Positions 22,996 through 34,247 of a DNA stretch of 64,000 nucleotides are shown here, piece after piece. Both the position numbers and the translations under genes were made by a program. The notes beneath the pieces are model-generated. The model was not told the DNA's origin and did not search any database. It was given only the letters and a program-made list of their open reading frames with translations. How positions within the stretch are numbered: position 1 is the first letter of the stretch; the number at the start of each line of letters is the position of its first letter. The stretch comes from Hepsetus odoe (taxonomy: Eukaryota > Chordata > Actinopteri > Characiformes > Hepsetidae): NCBI GenBank assembly GCA_017165825.1, contig CM029370.1, forward strand, positions 14,408,233-14,472,232, given 5' to 3'.

Positions 22996-24376
22996 GGGTC
23001 TTTCGCTGCTGCGCTGCCGAGGAGGCGGACGTGTCTTCGCCATGGCTGAGAGAGAAGGTGAGAGTTCACTCTTTGCAGTATTGAACAATTAAAAAGCTTT
23101 TTTTAAAAGAAGGTACTCACCTGCGAGATGTTGTCCGGCTTTTTGTTCGCTTTAATATCCCTTTTAGCGTTTGTTCTGTGTAGGGACTATTTGACTCCTT
23201 CGCGTTTCTGCACCTTTTCAGTCGCTTAATTTGGCAGCAACGCAGTTCACAGTTCTGGGAATCGCGCCACTTCTAAAAGACCACAAGCTATTCTGAAAAT
23301 GTCCTTTAAAGGTGGCTCTGTGGGCTAAACATGACCCATGAACACGTGGTCGAGCACGTGGTGCCGCGTTAGCAGGCCTCTCTTCAGTGGGAAGTCCGGT
23401 CTTGATGGTTTTCCTCTTGAAGTTCTAGGTTGGACGTTTGAACCACCTGGTTGAAGAAACGGCAGACGTCCCGCACAGACTGAAAAGGTAGGCTTTTAGG
23501 TCGATCGACTTTCTTTCAGTGTGGGTAACTTAAACCAAGGGGTTCAACTTGTGGCACAGGTTGACTCCTGTTAGGCTTCATTAGTTCTGAGCTCAGATAA
23601 AAAAATCTTGATACTTTATGATGGCTGCAGATAAGATTGCTTGATCCCAGCACTGGGACTGTAGGTGAGTCCACAAATACAATTTTGCTAAATCTTTTAT
23701 CCCCTTTATTGCCCAGTTGGGACTTGCCATGTCCTGAATGGTTAACACAGGGGGGTAGAAGAACTCTCTCAAAAACCTGAAGTAGAGGCTGATAATTCCT
23801 TGCTTCGGATCCTGTCGGGAGAAACAAATATGTTAAATGTTAGTTTTGCTCATGCTTGGTTGATTTATTCCAACTAGAATAAATAGTCTTCCTTTTCCCA
23901 CAGGAGCTGGAAAAATGTTCATGAAAGTGATGGTCAGCCTGAGGAGTGAGAGCTGGGTAAGCAACTGCTCACTTTTTGCATGCTAGTCGGTAGCTTTTAG
24001 TCTGGAGGCAACAGTTGTGTGCTTGGTTAAGCCAGCTCGTCTGGTTTTTCCTCCAATGCTTTGCCCACTGGAGGCTGTTGGTGTCTCTAGTGGCCATGAC
24101 TGGGGGGTACAGCAACCCCTTGCTAAAAGTGGGGTCACTGGGCTTCTACACGTGCCTGGATCCTGTGTGAGGGACAATCCAGAGTATTACCAGTATTCTC
24201 TGCAGCAACTCTACAAAAGTTTTGGACTAGTTTCTAGGGATGTCCATAGAATGGGTTAACCATTGCATTTTGTACTGATGGTCTGGTTGTTCAGATGGTG
24301 TTTCTAATGCTAGTTTTCTGTTCCTCAACAGGTACTGCCCTCATGGATGTCCGTCAATGCCATGACACCCTCTCCA

Positions 24377-24416
24377 TGCCTGCTGATTATTCTTGCTTTG
24401 CAAAGAATAGCAGGCA
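24377..24416 (+). other. strong 40-nt hairpin in the last exon of the ncRNA unit
   Basis: TGCCTGCT pairs with AGCAGGCA (8 bp). A four-base bulge follows, then ATTCTT pairs with AAGAAT and a short GC top closes it. A second hairpin, TTGCCA/TGGCAA, follows at 24,425-24,441. Confidence 0.6.
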
Positions 24417-24510
24417 GCAAGTGTTTGCCATAGTTTGGCAAGTCTTAATGGGAAGATGTAGAGGCCATGTGTATTTCAGACCATATTCACACCACCCTGC
24501 TGAAGTTGTA

Positions 24511-24697
24511 TGCTCTTGGGTGGTCTAGTGGCAGGATATTCACCTACAGACCAAGAGATTGTGGGATTGAATGTCCCCTCCAGCACTACAATCATTGGGT
24601 TCCTGAGCAAGACCTTAACTTCAGTTTGCTCCCGGGGGACTGTCCCTGTAGTGGGGAATGGATGCTGCTTTGGATAAGATTGTCTGCTAAATGTATG
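24511..24697 (+). repeat. SINE (family B) inside the ncRNA last exon
   Basis: Starts gggtggtctagtggcagg (box A), then gtgggattgaatgtcccc (box B region), gactgtccctgtag, and ends tctgctaaatg. Confidence 0.88.
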
Positions 24698-24952
24698 CCT
24701 GTGGGAATGTGATTTTTATTTGTACTGGGTTAAAGACCTTATTGTTTACCACTTCCAAAGTGATCTGATTAAAGGGTTTTCCAACCAGTCATATCATATT
24801 CATTCTGTTGGTGTTTGGATGTGAAAATACCCAGCATGCAGTTGTAATATTTTGGGTGACTGGTGTATTTTAAGGCCCACTGGTATAGACATGATTCCAA
24901 GGAGGTCTGGATTAATGTCAAGTTCTTTGCCTGAAGACATCCTTACAAGAAA

Positions 24953-25165
24953 GTGACTGTTCTTGTCATTGAGAAGTGATTAAAATCACATGTTTTAGCC
25001 ACTAATACATTTAGCAGGGGCAGTAACTGAAAGTGCCCAGGGAGCAGTAATGGGGCTGTTACCTTGCTCAAGGGTAACTCGGGACACCCTTACTGGTAAG
25101 GTACTAAACCCAATCTTCTGATCCTGGGGCCCCCAGTCTCTAACCATTAGGGCCACTGCTGCTGG
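24953..25165 (-). repeat. SINE (family A), truncated
   Basis: Reverse copy with accttgctcaagggtaactc and the head taaccattagggccactgc. The tail part is shortened. Confidence 0.82.
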
Positions 25166-25436
25166 AGTGATAAATCTGAGAGGTGACAAATGGCTGTTGC
25201 CCAGGTTTCAGTGATGAATAGCCTTAATTTAGCTCTTGCTGAATTTCACACATTTCTGCCAAAGCTTTTTAATGACTTCAAACAGTCCTTTGTTCATGAA
25301 GCTTTAATGAGTAACAGCACACTTTGGTCTAATTGGAAAAAATGCAGTGAAGCAGAGGTAAAAACACTGGTAAAGTGGACAGTTACTCGAGAGCCTGAAA
25401 ATTCCAAAAAGTGCTCACAAATCCTAGTCACAACAC

Positions 25437-25690
25437 ACAGTGGTGGCTTAGTGGTTAGGGCGTTGGCCCCGCATCGGAAGATTGTGGGTTCGATTCCCTC
25501 AAGTAGGTTGCCCTGAGGTACCCCTGAGCAAAGTACTGTCCCCGTCACTGCTCCCCGGGCGCTTTCAATAGCTGCCTACTGCTGCACGGTGTTTGTGTGC
25601 ATGGGTTAAAAGCAGAGGTCCAATTTCGTTGTGGTTCATGGTGTGCAGTGCTGTGACCTCGCAATGACAAGGGTTGTCACTTTCACTTGT
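25437..25690 (+). repeat. SINE (family A), near full length
   Basis: Box A TGGCTTAGTGG, box B GGTTCGATTCC, full tail to caagggttgtcactttcact. One of the least decayed copies. Confidence 0.92.
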
Positions 25691-25810
25691 ATCTGTAGTG
25701 GATCCTGAACTTAAGCTGAAGCTACGTGTGTAGTGTATCTATGAAGGTGAATTAGGGAGTGTTTTTGGAGATTTTTCTTTGTACTGTGTAGAAGTGTCAA
25801 ATGAAAAAGT

Positions 25811-26001
25811 TAGTGACAACCCTTGTTATTGCGAGGTCACAGCAAACCACAACGAAATTGGATTTCTGCATTTAACCCATGCAAACGGCGTGCAGCAGTG
25901 GGCAGCTATTGAAACTGCCCGGGGAGCAGTGATGGGGACGGTACCTTGCTCAAGGTTACCTCAGGGCAACCTACTGGGGAGGGAATCGAACCCACAACAC
26001 T
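25811..26001 (-). repeat. SINE (family A), inverted relative to its neighbour
   Basis: Reverse copy with gcgaggtcacagcaaaccac, gcccggggagcagtgatg and gaatcgaacccacaac. The tRNA head is truncated. It lies tail-to-tail with the copy at 25,437-25,690, about 120 bp apart. Confidence 0.9.
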
Positions 26002-26009
26002 AAAAGGAA

Positions 26010-27565
26010 TAAAAATGACGCTGGCAAAGGCAGAGCTGCTGTTTCAACTTATTTACCAAGTAAAATAAAAATACAGACTAACATTCAAATTATTCAAGTG
26101 AATAGCTCTTAAAAGGATGTTTCTACCAGCTGTTTCTGATCAAAGCCCTCTTCCCATTTTCATATTCTAAGTACATTTAACCCCCTGCTTCAGCTGCAAA
26201 AGACCATCAACTACTCTGCTTTACTTTCATCCATATTGCAACTAGTTCTGTCATTCTATATGTGCCTTTCTCTGTGATCATTTCTTCTGTTTTGCCTTGT
26301 AATGTCACTTTTGTCTGATTAGAACTCCTTGATGATGAGAAAACCCACCCAGTGATGCAAAATAAAATAGTGATATATTCCCCTCAAATGAGTTTAAAGG
26401 ATCAGATTTCTTTTGAAAATGTAAAGAGAATAAATTGGTGTGAAATGTGTGGGAATAAAAGTAAAAATTTGAAAAATAAATTCTCAGTTGAGGTACTTGT
26501 GCTTTGTTACTTGCCGTGTCTGGCATCATTTCACTGATTCAGCCTCTGCCTCAGCGTGGCATCTATGGCACTGGCACATCTAGGATTTAGTGGCAACCTC
26601 TGAGATCAATTTTGGCTCTGGACACCACTGGGCCCAACTCTCTGAAACCAAAAACACAGACGCCTTGATTCCGCTTGCAATCAAGAAACCAAGAACATCT
26701 GCATGCAGTTTGTTGTGCTCTGGATGTGCTCAAGAACGGTAAAAACAAGACCTTGTTTTTGTTTTTGGTTTGAAGAGTTTCTGGAGACTCATGAATAGTT
26801 TGTTTCACAGATTTATTTAGGAAATGCATTTAAAAATGAAACAAAACTATTTTCACAAGGCAATGGACTGTAGCTGGTTTTGTTTCATGTCCAGAGCAGT
26901 AAAACTTTAACATAACATTTGCTCCACAGCATTCAGTTTCTATATTACTTCATTTCTTTTTAAACCGATTAATAATTGGACTACTAATACATACTGCCTG
27001 TAGCTGAAATGCCCGGACTCAAGCTCCAGCCAGAAAGAAAAATAACACCATAAAAAACAACCTAATTCATGTTTTCATAATTCATGCAAGAAAGGCTTAA
27101 ATGGAGAAATCCGATAAAGACACGTTCTTTTAACAAATGGTTCTGTAACAACTGCATTGCAATCATATATTAGACATGCAGTGGTTTTGTTTTTGCAGTG
27201 TTGTTGGTGACGAGTGGCAGCGGGCCACAGTGTGTAGACTGTGATGGATGGGCTGGGTGCATTGGTTGGGTGGGTTATTCCGGCCTGGGCTGGCAGCGTC
27301 CTGTTTTGCTCCTGGTCACGGTGATGTGTTCTAGTGCTGAGTTCTGCTGTATTTAGATGGGAAGCCAGCCACAGCCACTCTCTATATTATTGGCAGGGAC
27401 AATGGCCACTGTGGAAGATCAGGCCTGAACGCCTGAACACTCTCACAGACAAACATAAAGATATGTACAATCCTCATACACCATGAAACTAAATGTTAAA
27501 TGTTATTGCATATTAATGAGGACAGTTCTGAAATACACAATATGAACTTCCCCTTGCAATGATTT

Positions 27566-27624
<59 letters not shown>

Positions 27625-28250
27625 ACACAAGGTTGGTGCTTTTGATGTTTGCCTGCAAGTGTGTGTGTGGAAAGACTCCGACCTTCTGCAGGTCACCCAA
27701 GAAACAAAGAGATGAATTATGGATTATTCTTTTTCTTTCCTCTGGAAAATCTATGAATTCAACTCATTCAACGGAGCTCTCTCTCTAGCACACAAATTCA
27801 CTCACAGCACAGAGAGAGTGTTGTAAGCAGCTACAGGTCACATGGACCGAGGCCATTTGGAACTTTCAGCTCCTTTTGCAGGCACATATATCCAGCTGTG
27901 TTAGTCCTGCTCCAGTGACAGAAGGACTGAAACCAAAAACCTGGTCGCATGGAAATGGACCTTATGAACGACTCTGCTTTTGCTGTGTTACATAATTAAC
28001 ACCATGGTAATGACTTTTCTGAGCACCTTGTGAAGAACTTGTGGAATAGGGTATCGAGGCAGGAGCCCAGTGGAAACTCTGTTTGAGGTTGTTTAAGCTT
28101 GAATGTGTGGTTTATTTGAGAGCTCTGAGATTGGTACCTTCATGAGTTTTTAGGTAAACACATTGACTTTCACAGGTGAGCAATTAAAAAAGCAGTGCAT
28201 CCGTCCAGTATGCTTTCAGGCTGCACTATCTATGTTCTTCTTCTTAGCAT
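26010..28250. other. intergenic, mostly unrecognised
   Basis: Apart from a (CA)n at 27,570-27,620 and a few short GT runs, nothing recognisable. No splice-bordered open frame. Confidence 0.6.
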
Positions 28251-28251
28251 G

Positions 28252-28695
28252 TCTATGTTCTTCTTCCTTTGGCTGCTCCCCTTTCAGGGTCGCCACAGCG
28301 GATCAACTGTCTCCATTTCTTCCTGTCCTCTGCATCTTCCTCCTTCAAACCGACCACCTGCATGTCCTCTCTCACCACGTCCATAAACCTCCTCTTTGGT
28401 CTTCCTCTTCTCTTCTTTCATGGCAGCTCCATCTTCAACATCCTCCTCCCAACATAATCCTCGTCTCTCCTCTGGACATGTCCAAACCAACGCAACCTTA
28501 CTTCTCTAACTTGGTCTCCAAAATGTCTAACCTGAGCTGTTCCTCTGATATACTAATTTCTAATCCTGTCCATCCTCGTCTCACCCAACGAAAAATCTTA
28601 AACTCTGACACCTCCAGCTCCGCCTCCTGTCTTTTTGTCAGTGCCACTGTCTCCAACCCGTACAACATAGCTGGTCTCACTACTGTCCTATAAAC
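28252..28695 (-). mobile_element. RTE-type LINE 3' fragment
   Basis: Minus strand reads RPAMLYGLETVALTKRQE, then AELEVSEFKIFRWVRRG, and the downstream 3' end with ggtcgccacagcggatcaac. Same family as 14,985-15,400. The plus-strand open frame of 176 codons is its antisense. Confidence 0.88.
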
Positions 28696-29200
28696 ATTCT
28701 GTTAAAAACTGCTTAAATAATGTGTTCATGCAATGCCATTGAGCCATTTTAAAACACCGTGGAGAACAAGGCAAGGACAACAACCTGTTCCATTCACACT
28801 GTATATACAGTAAAACGGAAATGGTTTAAAACCCTCATTCATATTACATCTTGTTTATTAAGTGAAAATAACTATTCAACAGGCAAAACGTCATCTGTAA
28901 AAGTATAAGTGCAATAATTCTAATTATATGCTGAATTTTACATTAACACACTGGGAAAAAAACTACAGTTGATTGATCATGAAAGCTAACACTGATTTGA
29001 GAATATTAAAAATCTAATATATTTTCAGCACAGGACAGAGATTCTTTTGCAGTAAATTAGAGGGTAAGCAGCCAGTTTGTATACAGGGGTGTTTCAGCAG
29101 CATGGGAGCTTGTCTAGACCAGCAATGGCAGGGTTAGTAAAATCTGGTTGTAATGTCTGATGCCATGAGTGACAATAAATTATGGGTCCAATCAGATCCA

Positions 29201-29398
29201 GGGAGGTGGTGGTCTAGAGGTAGGGTACAGATCTAAGAGGTCCCAAGTTCAAATCCCACCTCTGGCACTACCACCACTGGGTCCCTGAGCAAGACCCTTA
29301 ACCCTGAGTTGCTCCAGGGGGACTGTCCCTGTAATTAGGACATGGAAGTCGCTCTGGATAAGAGCGTCTGCTAAATGCCGTAAATGTAAATGTAAATG
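29201..29398 (+). repeat. SINE (family B), well preserved
   Basis: Box A tggtctagaggtaggg, box B aagttcaaatcccacctc, gggactgtccctgtaatt, tail ctctggataagagcgtctgc, and a 3' end of repeated GTAAAT. Confidence 0.92.
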
Positions 29399-29399
29399 A

Positions 29400-32300
29400 A
29401 TGAGAGCACTTCCTCTATTAAAATGTCCATTATGTGTAAAGTGCAGTTTCTACTCACTTTAAGCCAGGTTAAAGTTGCTTTGCATTTATATTTTGCAGGT
29501 GTGATATTCTGGTGCTCATGCAACACCCAAACTACTCAATTAAGGGACCACAAAATGTAGACCCCAAATTTACTGACTGGAGAAAGTTGTCAGATTAAAC
29601 ATAAAGTGTGTTAAACGTGTGCAAAAGACAGCGGGCCTATGAAGGTCGAGTCGTATTATTTCTTTAAGCCTATCTAAAGGAAAGGAATGGAATGGACAGT
29701 ACTAAGGGCCAATCTCAGACTGTTCTCGGCAGAAGGTGGAGATCACTTTTAAATGCTAAATTTAGCCCCGGCACACATCATGCTATTCAGGAAGACCACT
29801 TTAGTTCTCAGAGAGCTAAATGTGCACTTGCTGCTCTTCACCTGACTGAGATTTTGGCTTGTTGAGGAGTGCTTAAAACCAACAAGTAAATAAAAGAAAA
29901 ACTTCAAATAATTGTATAAGATTGTGTCTCATAACTGAGATTTGTTTTTTGTAATGAGCATTTAAAATCATTAAAAGCCTGAAATGTATTAAAAGCAAGC
30001 AATCAGATGCTGTCACACATCCAGAAAGAATGATTGGGAGATGAAGGCACTCCAGGATCAGGGCACCCTCACCTAAGAAGCCTTTTTAGCATAATGAACA
30101 AGCCTCAGGATGTTTCCAAAGTTAAAGTGACTCATTGTTCTTTTGAACCATTTTTTATTTCCTGATGAAACGTGATAATAACAGTGAACTGCTTATTATT
30201 TTCTTCAGCTCATGGGTTGCAGTGACAACTCAAAATCAGAAAAAGGTTTTTGAGGACAAAACAATTTCATTAAATTATGGAGAAACATATTTCATAATAT
30301 TGTTCATTTATGAATAGTGATGAATCGTGCTTCATAATGAGCATAAAGTAATGGGGTTGGGTGCGGCAGCTTGCTGCAGACATTCAGAAATAATGTGTGA
30401 ACTTTGGAAAAACAGCTAAATAAGCAGTGTAGTTTACTATCTGAGCATGCAAACTACATAGAATGTGTAGTTGTGTAGCTAATGTGTAAGTATAATCTTC
30501 CACCTGAAGCTACATTTTGTCACTGTGGGAGCAAAATCCTTTTTTCCCTACATAACTGGAAATCCGCTTTCTATTTTTTGTTTCTTGCCAAACAGATGCA
30601 TAGAAATGAAATACTTTAAAAACAAAAATACTTGTTATAAGTTGTTCCTTTTTTGAACAGGCTAATGGTGCTTTTTGCTGCAAAATTCATTGTAGAGTGA
30701 TCAAATATTAAACAAAAAGGGCAGATTGGAAGAGGTACATTTACATCCCATCACCAAAGAAAGGATTCCAGGAAGAGAGGACAAAATAATAATATTTCCC
30801 TTGCACACATCTGTTATGTATGATTCAGGAAAGGCAAGAAACAAGAGATTGTAGTGCTGCTGAGTGCTTGGAATTTCAAGATATCAGCAAAACCTTTGAC
30901 TGTAAAAGAAAAAAGTATTGAAGTTATGGAATAATCTCATCGCTCCAACCAGGAACATCTACAGTGACCCACACTTAGGAGTGAAAACTGAGTTTTGGCT
31001 ACAAACTATCACCAGTAACAGTAATAAGAGATGCAGGAACACGGTTTTCAACTATTTATCTGCTTAATGATGGACTGAGCCAGCCAGCAATACACAGAAT
31101 GATTGTTATTGGGACACAACACACCACATTTTGCAAAAACAAGAATGTAAAAGAGCATGAGATTTCACTGAGGGCTGCGAGGCCACAGCAAATGCAGAAA
31201 AGATATGAACCCTGTGACTAAAAAAGGTGCATTGGTTGAGTGATTGTCTCTTAAAGTGCCATAAGTCCATCTATAATACCTGATACATCTCAGCAAAAAA
31301 TGTTCTGTTCCCTTTCAGGAGGATTAATTTAAACCTCCATTTAAACTTGATATGAGCCTTGAGTTAATCCAGCACATCAAGACATTGTTTTCCATCTGTG
31401 TCTCATTTTTTTTTGTTTTATTGGTTACCCAGAATGATAAATACAAAATCGCATAGTTGTTCTATTGTTGTAAAAGAGAAGAAGAGCCAAATAATCCTAT
31501 TACAGAACATAAACACCAGGTAATCAATGAAGGAGTGTTTTCGGGTTGTTTATAGGTTTTAATCTGTTTAGAATGAATGACACACAAAACAGAGCCAATC
31601 CAACATATATTATATTATCGTAACAGTTTATTCTGCCGAACACAGCAATCAGACTTTAAGTTTGTCACCGATCTTAGACTCCATCCTTTTAAGTAAGAAC
31701 TGACGAGTCCAAAAGTCAGCACCAATATATACTAAGCTGAACTTCCCAGAACATACACATCTTTGAAAAAAGATTTTTAGACTTACTACCTACTTCTAGG
31801 GAATTCTACTCTGACACAAAATACTATAAAATTATTTCCCAGAGAAGAAATCTTAGAAAATATAGTTTCTTTTTTACAGATGTCATTTTCCATTAGGTAA
31901 CAAATAAATCTGACTATTGATTTTTTAAATCCTTGAGTTTGCAAAATAAACTATATGACAGCCATGTTCATCAGAATGACAATACATGTGGCTTTGGGGG
32001 CTGTTAGGGCTGTTTCTTCTGATGGTTAGACCTTTCAAAGCATTTATCAGTTCAGAAACAAAAGAAATAATTTAGACCAGCAGTCCAAAACTAATCATCT
32101 ACATTACACCTAAACTCACCTTATTAATATGAAAAATTCGCTTATACTTATTATCACATGCTATCGTCAAAACCTCCTTAAATCCAAGGCAACAAAGTGC
32201 AAGACATTCTACAGTAGTGTTACACGGGTGCTTGGATCTTGTCCACCTGTGTTTGGTAAAAAGAGACACAGTGTTCTGATGAAACATCTGGAATCCATCC

Positions 32301-33110
32301 CAATGGGTCCTTCTGGAATTGGCAATATAAACACGCTGTGGTGTGAGAGGTGTTTTGTAGGTTATTCTTGGCTACACTTGCATTATTCCACTGAACCTCC
32401 TTTGCTTTGGCTTGCTAGGAAGGTGCCACTGGTTTAACCTCTGTTTTCCAACAGAGAAATAAGTAATGCTCCAAAACATGAAAACGTTGATACATGATAC
32501 GCAGGAATTGTTTTTCTGAAATACTCTAGCTAAATAGTAGTGCCACATTTAAAAAGGAGGGAAAATCTAATATCTTTGTCTTCAAATCATAAAAATTATA
32601 ACATTCTCCACACCTTAAACAATCCCATGTTGGGAGAAGAAGTTAACTACTCACTTTAAATGGCCAAACACACTGATCATTTTCTATAAGTGAGTTTCTT
32701 ATTTCTTAAAATACATGCAGAAAGAAAAACAAACAAAAAAATACAAGCAAGTAAATGAAATGGACTATTTGTCACCAGCTTTGATATGTTAACACTAGCT
32801 TTGATATGTTCCACCTCCCGCCCTCAACATTGCTGCGGACCGAGTACAAATCTTCACGGCAGTCATACCCCTTAATGCCATTGGCTTCAGCAGTGTGGCT
32901 TAAGCATTGCAATGTCAGAATTAAATCCCCTGCCACACTGCAATTATTTGCTCAGGAATGATTTGAAGAAACTGACAAAGGATTCATGGCCTGTAATTTC
33001 CTGATGTCTATCTGACTTTTCTCCAAATTCCAGAATCTGTTATCCTCTCCTGGCAGCCCCTCACTCTGATACTGCACCCTCTACAGCCTGAGGCAGGATG
33101 AGCTTTTGGT
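29400..33110. other. intergenic, no feature recognised
   Basis: 3.7 kb of AT-rich unique DNA. The longest open frames are under about 105 codons and lack splice or homology support. Confidence 0.6.
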
Positions 33111-33119
33111 AAGACTTTG

Positions 33120-33260
33120 TGTCTACTCCCTCACTCATTTTCTGAGCCACTTAACCTAATTAGGGTTGCGGGTGGGGGTGTCTGAGCCTATCCCAGCTCT
33201 CACAGGCTGAAAGGTGGGGAAGCACCCTTGACGCCAGTCCATTGCAGGACTTTGTGTCAA
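33120..33260 (+). repeat. fragment of the dispersed fish repeat seen at 5,705
   Basis: gagcctatcccagctctcac and gccagtccattgcagga mark the family. Confidence 0.7.
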
Positions 33261-33361
33261 GAACCTTTAAAATATAACTCCAATACAAACCAGAAACAAG
33301 TTTGTTTTTTCTGAACAGGTGAATATGATGGGAGATATGAGGCAGTTTTGGAGAATGTAGG

Positions 33362-33785
33362 GGGATCCAAACCAGTAGGTTACCCTAAGATACCTTGGAG
33401 CAAGGTCCTTGCTCTACTGCTCCTTGGGTTCTGGATACAGTGGCTGCCCATTGCTATCCTGGGGAAGTGGTGGCCTATTGGTTAGGGAGTTGGCCTCAGG
33501 CTCAGAAGGTCATGGGTCCCAGACCAGTCCCAGACCAGTAGGTTGCCCTGAGGTACCCTTGAGCAAGGTACCTTCCCTGTCAATGCTCCCAAGGCACTTT
33601 CAATAGCTGCCCCCCTATATACAACTATAAGGGTTCATTTAGTTGTGTTTCACTGTGTGCTGTGCTGTGTTTCACAATGACAAGAATAGTCACTTTCACT
33701 TACTGTGCGTATGGGTTTAATGCAGAGAATGCATTCGTTGTACTGTACTGTGTCTTCACAATGACAAATAGGCACTTTCATATGT
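33362..33785 (+). repeat. cluster of three direct SINE (family A) pieces
   Basis: A middle fragment (33,362-33,462), a near-complete copy (33,463-33,701) and a tail fragment (33,702-33,785), all in the same direction and abutting. Confidence 0.82.
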
Positions 33786-34045
33786 ATTTACATTTATACT
33801 TTAATTATATGGTTAATATTATTCACTGTTTCAGTATTATTTTCATTACCCTTGCTCTATATTCAATTGTTAACATCTCTAGTTCCTTACTGTTTGTTTG
33901 CCATATTATAAGTCATCTGTATTTGTTTCACTTTTAATGCTTTGACAAAACAAAAATAAATTCATATGTCAAGAAAGCAAATCTTAAACTGAAATTCAAC
34001 TGAGAAAGAGAGAGCGAGAGCTAGTGAGGGTGGGAAAGAACGGGA

Positions 34046-34047
34046 GC

Positions 34048-34081
<34 letters not shown>

Positions 34082-34084
34082 GAG
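34046..34084 (+). repeat. (GA)n microsatellite
   Basis: Imperfect GA run. Confidence 0.9.
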
Positions 34085-34177
34085 GACACTTGGGGTAAAC
34101 CTGAGATGCTACAGATGAAGGTTCAGTCACCTGAGAGACAGAGATCGCTACCATAGCAACAGTTGGACAAAGACCAC

Positions 34178-34180
<3 letters not shown>

Positions 34181-34246
<66 letters not shown>
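34181..34246 (+). repeat. (GT)33 microsatellite
   Basis: 66 nt of uninterrupted GT. Confidence 0.97.

Positions 34247-34247
<1 letters not shown>

Larger units (their letters stand above)
22961..24790 (+). ncRNA. spliced non-coding unit, candidate DANCR/SNHG13 counterpart
   Basis: Seen: an oligopyrimidine start and splice-like borders giving exons of about 22,961-23,057 (donor gtgaga), 23,429-23,487 (acceptor gttctag, donor gtaggc), 23,904-23,956 (acceptor ttcccacag, donor gtaagc) and 24,332 to about 24,790 (acceptor cctcaacag; ATTAAA at 24,768-24,773). The first ATG in exon 1 (MAERE) runs into a stop 14 codons in once exons 1 and 2 are joined, so no useful protein is encoded. Known: in human, DANCR lies next to USP46 in this orientation and hosts snoRNA SNORA26. 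Inferred: same locus. Exon 4 contains a SINE (24,511-24,697). No snoRNA could be assigned by eye; a 51-nt hairpin at 24,089-24,139 with a two-sided internal loop is only a weak H/ACA candidate. An alternative is an unrelated lncRNA. Confidence 0.55.

Noticed and set aside
23516..23827. 103-codon minus-strand open frame
   Set aside because: It lies across an intron of the ncRNA unit and on its opposite strand, has no recognisable domain, and is within what chance allows in 64 kb.
24257..24290. C/D-box snoRNA, from ctgatgg and downstream ctga-like words
   Set aside because: The C-like word does not fit RTGATGA well, and no D box with a terminal stem lies at the proper distance.
25437..25510. 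tRNA gene, from good box A and box B matches
   Set aside because: The boxes belong to the head of a SINE; the cloverleaf does not close and the same head is repeated across the window.
28163..28693. 176-codon plus-strand open frame
   Set aside because: It is the antisense of an RTE LINE C-terminal fragment whose minus-strand translation is recognisable.
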